A stretch of 64,000 nt of DNA from Triglochin maritima (Eukaryota; Streptophyta; Magnoliopsida; Alismatales; Juncaginaceae). Shown in pieces: positions 58,601-64,000 of the stretch. Within the stretch, counting starts at the first letter, position 1, and every line of letters starts with the position of its first letter. Below the pieces are notes generated by a model, which was not told the DNA's origin, did not search any database, and saw only the letters and a program-made list of their open reading frames with translations. Where the stretch lies: contig OY821790.1 of assembly GCA_963682175.1 (NCBI GenBank), positions 446,501-510,500 on the forward strand, written 5' to 3'. The translations under genes and the position numbers were made by a program.

Positions 58601-61600
58601 TAGGACCTTTCAGCCGTACCTGGACAGATTTGTCGTTGTATTCGTGGACGACATCTTGGTATAATTGCCTGACAGAGAGCAGCATCGAGAGCACTTGAGG
58701 ATTGTGCTTGGCATCCTGAGAGATCAGCAGCTCTATGCCAAGTACACGAAGTGTGAGTTTTGGTTGGATCAGGTGGCTTTTCTGGGACATATAGTGTCAG
58801 CAGATGGGATTTCGGTGGATCCGGCGAAGGTTGAGGCAGTGACTCAGTGGAGAGCCCCGACGAGCGTGACGGAGATCAGGAGTTTCGTAGGACTGGCAGG
58901 GTATTACAGACAGTTCATCCAGGATTTCTCCAGGCTTGCATCGCCGCTGACAGCGTTGACGCAGAAGGGCGTCAAGTTTGTTTGTTCCCAGAAGTGCGAG
59001 GACAGCTTTCAAGAGCTGAAGAAGCGATTGACGACAACACCTATTCTGACTCTACCGAGTGACAGTGGAGGTTATGTGATATACAGTGATGCGTCAGGGA
59101 TTGGCTTGGGCTGTGTTCTGATGCAGCACGGGACGGTGGTGGTGTACGCTTCGAGGCAACTGAAGGTGCACGAGAAGAACTACCCTACTCATGATCTGGA
59201 GTTGGCAGCGGTAGTTCACGCATTGAAGACATGGCGGCACTATCTTTATGGCGAGCAGTTCGGGGTCTTCACAGATCATCAGAGCCTAAAGTATTTGTTC
59301 TCGCAAAAGGAGCTGAATATGAGGCAGCGCAGATGGCCTGAATTCATTAAGGACTACGATTTCACCATTTCCTATCATCCGGGGAAGGCGAATTCGGTTG
59401 CAGATGCGTTGAGCAGGAAGGTGGAGGTTTAAGTTGCGAGTATGTGCATTCAGGAGTGGAGGCTACTCGAGACATTGTTAGAGTGGAGGTCGTTCACAGA
59501 GGGCTCAGAAGGAGCAGTGATTGCTGGGCTTCGGGTGGAGCCGCAGACAGTCTCACGGGTGGTGCAGGCTCAGCATGGGGATGAGGAGTTAGATGGTCTG
59601 CTACAGTTACCTTCCAGGGATGAGTCAGACTTTAGTGTAGGGGTTAATGGTGGTTTGAGGTTCAGGAGTCGGATCTGGGTGCCGAAGGTCGATGGGCTGA
59701 GAGATGACATCATGGAGGAGGCACACAGAGCGAGATACACCATTCACCCGGGGAGCACGAAGATGTATAAGGACCTGCAGCGGAACTTCTGGTGGAAGGG
59801 CATGAAGAGGGACATTACAGAGTTTGTGGAGCGATGCTTAGTCTGTCAGCAGGTGAAGATTGAGCATCAGCGGCCAGCGGGACCGATGCCGTGTATCGAG
59901 CTTCCTGAGTGGAAGTGGGAGCACGTGACGATGGATTTCGTCACAAGATTGCCGAAGACGAGATGATTCCACGACGCGATTTGGGTGATAGTCGATCGAC
60001 TGACCAAGTCAGCGCAATTCTTAGCGATCAGGACCACATTGCCTTTGGAGGGTCTAGCTAGGTTGTACGTGGAGGAGATAGTCAGGTTGCATGGGGTGCC
60101 AGTGAGCATCATCTCCGATCGGGATTCTCGTTTCACTTCCAGATTTTGGGGGAGTCTGAAGCAGGCTTTGGGGACGCGTCTGAGGTTCAATACAGCGTTC
60201 CATCCGCAGACAGATGGTCAGTCAGAGAGGACGATTCAAACGTTGGAGGATATGCTGAGGGCATGCACACTGGATTGGGCAGGACAGTGGGATGAGCACA
60301 TGCCGCTGATAGAGTTCGCCTACAACAACAACTACCATTCGAGTATTGGGATGACACCGTACGAGGCGTTGTACGGGAGGCCTTGCAGATCAGTGGTATG
60401 CTGGAGTGACGTGGGCGAGAGGTAGTTAGTGGGTCCAGAGATTGTGCAGATGTATGCGGAGAAGGTTTATGTGATCCAGAGGAGACTGGCCACAACACAG
60501 AGCATGCAAAAGAGTTATGTTGATCAACGCAGACGGGTGTTTAGTTTCGAGATGGGAGACCACGTGTTTCTGAAGATTTCCCCAGCCCGAGGTGTGATGA
60601 GGTTTGGGAAGAAGGGGAAGCTCAGTCCGAGGTATGTTGGGCCGTTTGAGATCCTCGACCGAGTTGGAGAGGTTGCCTACCGGATTGCATTGCCACTGCA
60701 GTTTTTGGGTCTTCACAACGTCTTCCATGTATCGATGCTGAGGAAGTACGTTGCAGATCCAACTCACGTGATTGAGATAGCAGTGCCAGAGATCCAGCAG
60801 GACTTGTCGCTCGAGGAGAGACCAGTCGAGATCGTTGATCGCATGGATCATCAGCTCAGGAGGAGGACCATCCCGATGGTGAAGGTCAGGTGGCAGCATC
60901 ACAGCTAGCGCGAGGTTACTTGGGAGATCGAGGAGGAAGTCCGAAGGCAGTATCCAGAGCTTTTCGGTGAGTATTTTGCTTTGATTTCGGGACGAAATCC
61001 TTTTAAGTTGGGTGGATTGTTAGATCCCTAACCCATGCTTAGGGTTAATGGGTGATTAGGAAGGAGGTTTAGCATGGGGAAGTGGAGGTGAATAGTGGGT
61101 GCATGGGGAAGAGAAGGTGTAAGGTGATGGTGTAGGTGAGGTGATGGGTGGTTTTGGGTTTTGGTTTAAAAGCTAAAATCTCTCTCTCTCTCTCCCTCAC
61201 ACTTGCTCTCTCTCTCACTCTCTTCTTTACGTGGTCCGGCGAGCAGCGAAGGAGGAGGAGATTCCAGTGGTGTGAGGCGTGCGGAGGTGGGCGCGCGAAG
61301 AGGTCTCCGGAGGCAACGTGCGCGAGCGAGGCTCCGGCGGTTTCGTCGTCTTCTTTGTGGTATGCCGGCTTCTTAGTATGTTTGGTGGTTGCTCACCCTC
61401 GTGTGAGAGTGGTGTTGGTCGGTCAGGGGAGGTCGGAGACCTCTCCGGCGACGTTCTCCATGTAAACCCTCGGCTGCGCGAGGTTGAAGACGACCAACGG
61501 TCGACCGGGTCCCTTGGGCGGTCGACCGAACGTAGTGTATTTTGACTGTCTGTTGTGTTTCGGTCGACCAGTTCCTTGTGTTCGGTCGACCAGAACTTAA

Positions 61601-63904
61601 GTGTATTGGATCCTTTATGCATGCTTGTGGTCGATCGTTATATGACTTAAAAATATTAGGATGCCCTGGTAGTTTTCGGTCGACCGATTGTTTTGAATTG
61701 ATGTTGACCAGACTCCAAATTTTGACCTCGTTTCGGTCGATCGGTTTTAGATTTTCGGTAGACCGTTGGGACTTAAGTTCTGCGCAAACAGTTCGACCGA
61801 TCTTGACTTTCGGTCGACCGATTCCCTTGAGGAAATGGTCGACCGGGTTGCCTCCTTCGGTCGACCGTTTTTGCACAGGACTGAATTCCTAGTTCCCTTT
61901 GTGAATGCCAACTCTTTCCACGGAAACTCGTGTCCACGCCTTGTGCGTGAGTCGGGAGGTGACGGTGGGCGCGTTCCACGTGCCTGCCCAGGGACCGCCG
62001 TGTGGAAGAGTGTGGGTGTTCGGGACGCGTCACCTCCATGTATGGATCATGACTAATATGATGGATTGATTGGACTCATTGTAGTGTAGCAGACCTGAGG
62101 GATCGTGGATCGCAATGTATGATGATTGTGTGGGCACGCAACTGTCGTTGGGTGAGGTGACTACCGGCCCATGGGGCTACGGAGGTCATTGTCCTGCGTT
62201 TATAGCGGCGCGGTTGGTGTTTGCGGATCGTGGGGACTGATGACCTGGCAGACTTCGGTCTGGACCATCCGTTGATGTGCCAGACGTATTGATGGACCAC
62301 CGTTGCAGCGTCGGTGATGCCGCCGATGTTGTTTCGGCGATGATGATTGATGGGTCGATGATGATGTTCCGGCTATGTTCCTCAGATGGGCACCTACTGA
62401 GATGATGATTGTTGGACCGACCGAGCGACGGATCTGTTGGTGTGGTTTCGACCACGAAGTTACAGTTTGTTTCTTATGGCGCGGACCTGGCGGATGCTCC
62501 CTACCGAACCCCATGATTAGTGTAGCCGCGTGTGGTGAGTATCACGTCTTGTTCCGTTAGACCGTATGTGCCTACGGTAGGTCTCCTTGGGAGACCCGAT
62601 GATGATTGTCGGACTGATGTCCTGTGTTACCCTTCGGGGGAACTATTTTCCTTACTGTTGATGACATGACATGCTACTAGTATGATAAGTTCATTTGTAC
62701 TACTACATGCATATAGGTGAGCTTGGCATACGGGGTTTCCTTATGGAAAATCAGGCATTGTTGTTGCATCTTTTTCAGGACCGCGGTAGGTCCAGTTGGG
62801 TGGTGATCAGCGAGCGCGCGTATCTTGGGATCGGATCATCTATTCGGACCACTGAAGTCGACATGATTATGTTTATCTTCTTTTGTTGTTCTGTTGTAAT
62901 CATGTATCGTTTTGACAAACTCTGATGTAATATAGTGCACCGCTTTTATGTTTTATGAGAAGTAACAATCCCGTTTTTTATTAATTAGCTCTGTTGCCTT
63001 GATTATAAATTTTTAAATTTCCACTGTTTCGGGATGTTACAATTTTACCCTGTAGTTTAAAATGTAAAATCTACTTCTCTTATACTTAGTTTTGAAATAT
63101 TTTGTCATCTAGAACTTTAAGAGTTGTTAGTTTTCAACGTGTTTACCGTTGTTGTTTTTATATTTTCTGTGTTGTTTTGCAAACACGCTCTTAATTTAAT
63201 GATAAAACCCAAATCAAATCAAATGTCTGGATTACATTAGTACTAGCTAAGTCCCACCGATACTCAAGTCCTTTTGCAAAAGTAAGAATTTATTTGAATT
63301 TTCTGCAATTTTTTATGTGCTCAATATATCCGACATGGTCATTTGGAGATCCAACAGTAGAGAGGGTGATCGTTTAAAAAAAATGAAGTTGATGGATACT
63401 TAATGTGAAAAAATCGAATTTATGAAAAAAATAAAGGAAGAACTAAAGTAATGAATATGTACATCGATCGAGCTGGCGGTAATGGTGAATTAAAGTTGAA
63501 TTCCATAAACAAAACAAAAAAAGTGAAAAGAAAATTAATTAATTAGAAACCTTGATGAGAAAGAGGATCTTGATGGTGAGAGAAACACTTGGTGTATCCG
63601 TGCCCATACCGGGCCCTCTTGAGCTTCATCTTCTCCTCCAAGGGGAGACCAAACAGCTTCTTACTGTCACGGAGAACTAAACTCATTGTGTCCTTGTCGA
63701 TTCCATGGTTCACGACGTAGAAAATTCCATGATCCGTACATGCCTACTTATCACAATAAATACCTACATTAATTATCATACTAATTGTATATTTCAAACA
63801 TTGATTTTTGGTAGAAAACGTACACTTACCTTACGGATTGAGTTGGCTGACGAAATACGGTCGTCCGAGGAGATGTCGATTATTGGGAGGTTTGCCTTCG
63901 CCAT
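43605..63904 (-). CDS. 2-oxoglutarate/Fe(II)-dependent dioxygenase, interrupted in intron 2 by a 17-kb nested retrotransposon
   Basis: Exons: 63904-63830, 63743-63551, 45337-45275, 45139-45088, 44856-44735, 44611-44511, 44376-44327, 44244-44188, 44071-44026, 43894-43815, 43716-43605; about 316 aa. The N-terminal dioxygenase domain has [15 protein letters not shown] and [19 protein letters not shown]. The catalytic domain has the iron ligands His184 and Asp186 ([14 protein letters not shown]) and His242 (SVLHRVIS); the 2-oxoglutarate Arg is R251 in RYT, where RxS is usual. [18 protein letters not shown] is typical of the plant branch annotated as hxnY-like oxidoreductases; the substrate is unknown. 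Intron 6 uses a GC donor. The exon 10/11 junction is faulty: keeping the frame needs CAA as acceptor, while the nearest AG shifts the frame to an early stop. The gene may therefore be ending, or the last exon may be misread. All other junctions join in phase. Confidence 0.82.
47251..48785 (+). repeat. 5' LTR of gag-only Ty3 element, copy 2
   Basis: 1535 bp with TGATTGA and TCAATCA ends. It contains CCGCCAATTGGCGG near 47620 and a TATAAATAG-type promoter candidate at 47757-47765 preceding GAACTCTTCACC. Compared with the remaining 3' LTR (about 235 aligned bases) I count about 12 substitutions. Confidence 0.88.
48786..48812 (+). promoter_or_regulatory. Primer-binding site region
   Basis: TTTTTGGCGCCGTTGCCGGG directly follows the LTR end, the conserved primer-binding region of Athila/Tat-type Ty3 elements. 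A paired palindrome (CCGCCAATTGGCGG) follows at about 48960-48982, with leader DNA to 49931. Confidence 0.7.
49932..51424 (+). pseudogene. Ty3-type gag, first tandem copy
   Basis: Starts at ATG 49932 and has in-frame stops at 50025, 50421 and about 50559. Recognisable capsid blocks are [26 protein letters not shown] and FLKRFFP. The zinc knuckle [16 protein letters not shown] has lost its last Cys. A Pro/Gln/Tyr-rich tail follows. The related copy begins about 110 bp further on. Confidence 0.8.
51424..51535 (+). repeat. Filler segment between the two gag copies
   Basis: About 105 bp beginning TGTGTTCTAAAAGTTTTACT that belong to neither gag copy and match, inverted, 28270-28390 of the unclassified repeat. 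It marks the junction of the gag duplication. Confidence 0.7.
51540..53040 (+). pseudogene. Ty3-type gag, second tandem copy with internal deletion
   Basis: Matches the first copy from GAGGAAGGGAGATTCGG onward. It jumps from the block ending LLQQCPHA to [12 protein letters not shown], omitting about 270 bp present in copy 1 (50600-50870); the breakpoint shares the short CTCAT. The zinc knuckle [16 protein letters not shown] is intact here. The frame 52022-53042 then continues into a Pro/Glu-rich linker with loose PDPEV-type repeats. Confidence 0.8.
53043..53580 (+). pseudogene. Retroviral-type aspartic protease domain
   Basis: Contains [19 protein letters not shown] with the catalytic DLGAS block, then after a stop at 53353-53355 [16 protein letters not shown] and [18 protein letters not shown], the order seen in Athila/Tat proteases. 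The single stop splits the domain. Reverse transcriptase should follow, but it is missing. Confidence 0.75.
53659..54225 (+). CDS. C-terminal frame of the gag-only element with [10 protein letters not shown] repeats
   Basis: 188 residues open. Starts [20 protein letters not shown]. Residues about 38-97 are six 10-residue repeats ([10 protein letters not shown] type), encoded by six 30-bp units at 53771-53950. The motif VALEPHDLH of copy 1 (22.7 kb) corresponds, there unexpanded, so the repeat grew after the two copies split. I know no function; it replaces the expected polymerase region. Confidence 0.55.
   Translation: MDEIEVEGTFKYFRELFDENPEGGEDVSPELAQEGALCSDHVASMPPPFDLVALEPHSSDLVALEPHPFDHVALEPHPFDHVALEPQPFDHVAFEPQDTIFMASGPHDLHSVSAEDPMWVKNQPPDTLQPDRGSPLIHASYLAHSQKASNDHNAYKGIRWSSNSNLYVASPCMCIFGSRDGGFPFDVP
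53771..53950 (+). repeat. Six-copy 30-bp minisatellite in coding frame
   Basis: Six consecutive 30-bp units, with TGTGGCCCTTGAGCCACA as core in most. The core is itself an imperfect palindrome (TGTGGC/GCCACA). The frame stays open across all units. Confidence 0.85.
54226..55530 (+). other. 3' non-coding part of the gag-only element
   Basis: No credible gene. The beginning (ATTGTTGTGGGCTCCAACCC) and the stretch AGATAAGAAATAAGTGAGTA near 55060 match copy 1 at about 22030 and 21900 inverted. A/G-rich text at 55300-55365 could be polypurine-tract-like DNA upstream of the lost LTR start. Confidence 0.55.
55531..55789 (+). repeat. Truncated 3' LTR of gag-only element, copy 2
   Basis: Corresponds to 48541-48785 of the 5' LTR, starting at AATGAACACACACA. 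The first 1.29 kb of the LTR are missing, and the break coincides with a (CA)n tract that is longer here. The 3' end and the target duplication are intact, so the loss came after insertion. Confidence 0.85.
56729..60994 (+). pseudogene. Chromovirus-like gag-pol polyprotein, degenerate
   Basis: Gag from ATG 56729 ([19 protein letters not shown]) breaks at 57119, where about 60 codons are missing. The zinc knuckle [14 protein letters not shown] (about 57436-57477) and protease [12 protein letters not shown] follow. Reverse transcriptase 58209-58664 has [16 protein letters not shown] and FVDDILV, then a stop in place of the next residue. RNase H follows ([26 protein letters not shown]). Integrase 59442-60425 has an HHCC finger ([11 protein letters not shown] to CLVCQQVK), a stop near 59964, then [12 protein letters not shown] and [13 protein letters not shown]. 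The tail [19 protein letters not shown] is a chromodomain. At least five lesions mean no intact product. Confidence 0.9.
61018..63041 (+). repeat. 3' LTR of the chromovirus-like element
   Basis: 2024 bp, TGTTAGATCC to GGGATGTTACA, preceded by the weak polypurine text AAGTTGGGTGGA. Contains about 360 bp (61498-61868) of clustered CGGTCGACCG and variants, and matches the split 5' LTR and the solo LTR. Confidence 0.92.
63042..63550. other. Right part of dioxygenase intron 2
   Basis: Begins with the target duplication ATTTT, then repeat-like text (ACTTTAAGAGTTGTTAGTTTTC, CGTGTTTACCGTTGTTGTTTTT) like the 3780-4314 MITE arms. No gene. Confidence 0.5.
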
Positions 63905-63956
63905 CGCAAAACTTTTGTTTCTTATGTTTCTAATCATTGCATTAATGCATTTCATT

Positions 63957-63964
63957 TATTTATA
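63957..63964 (-). promoter_or_regulatory. TATA box of the dioxygenase gene
   Basis: TATAAATA on the minus strand (forward TATTTATA), ending about 53 nt before the ATG at 63904, which predicts a short 5' UTR of roughly 20-30 nt. Position and sequence fit a plant core promoter. Confidence 0.6.
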
Positions 63965-64000
63965 GAAGCTTTGGTAGCTAGCTCACGATGATGGTGATAT

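Larger units (their letters stand above)
46023..63041 (+). mobile_element. Ty3 chromovirus-like LTR retrotransposon, nested host of a second element
   Basis: Flanked by the exact target duplication ATTTT (46018-46022 and 63042-63046). The 5' LTR starts TGTTAGATCC and resumes after the nested insertion to end at 56601; the 3' LTR is 61018-63041. The order gag, zinc knuckle, protease, reverse transcriptase, RNase H, integrase, chromodomain identifies a Ty3 chromovirus, probably Del/Tekay type. It lies inside intron 2 of the dioxygenase gene, in the opposite direction. The intron text just before it resembles the MITE family seen at 3780-4314. Confidence 0.9.

Overview
This is a nuclear genome window from a flowering plant. 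Three spliced plant genes were read exon by exon: mevalonate kinase, plastidial starch branching enzyme class II, and a 2-oxoglutarate/Fe(II) dioxygenase. About two thirds of the window is transposable-element DNA in several nested layers. The species cannot be read from the sequence.

Layout. 1-700: dispersed repeat with a 35-G run. 1193-2509 (-): mevalonate kinase, two exons. 2510-7763: divergent intergenic space holding a perfect 28-bp hairpin, a foldback MITE and a 3-kb Mutator-like TIR element. That element carries a plant mobile domain (PMD/MAIN-like) gene and about 14 short palindromes, and its right end lies about 150 bp before the next start codon. 7764-21006 (+): starch branching enzyme II, 22 exons, 832 codons with an open frame throughout. 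Its introns hold a 332-bp hAT-type MITE with a perfect 8-bp target duplication and a rearranged Copia gag fragment. 21.9-26.3 kb (-): truncated gag-only Ty3-type element. 26.3-28.6 kb: unclassified repeat. 28.6-33.8 kb and 33.8-40.5 kb: two paralogous MULE-like elements side by side, each with FAR1-type transposase remnants and a different captured host-gene fragment (ribulose-phosphate 3-epimerase exon 1; AN1 zinc finger of a stress-associated protein). The second contains a solo LTR. 41.2-43.4 kb: solo LTR of a chromovirus-like family.

43605-63904 (-): an 11-exon dioxygenase gene. Its intron 2 has been expanded by a 17-kb insertion, a Ty3 chromovirus-like element (46023-63041, TSD ATTTT) whose 5' LTR is itself interrupted by a gag/protease-only Ty3 element (47251-55789, TSD TGGAG). 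All retroelement reading frames carry stops or deletions.

A recurring theme is that four different repeat families here carry clustered short GC-rich palindromes: ACTCGGCA/TGCCGAGT in the PMD element, CGGTCGACCG in the chromovirus-like LTRs and in the 26.9-kb repeat, CCGCCAATTGGCGG in the gag-only Ty3 LTRs, and GCGGCGGCATCGCCGC in the solo LTR at 38.4 kb. The host genes look like unrelated neighbours; nothing suggests a cluster acting in one pathway.
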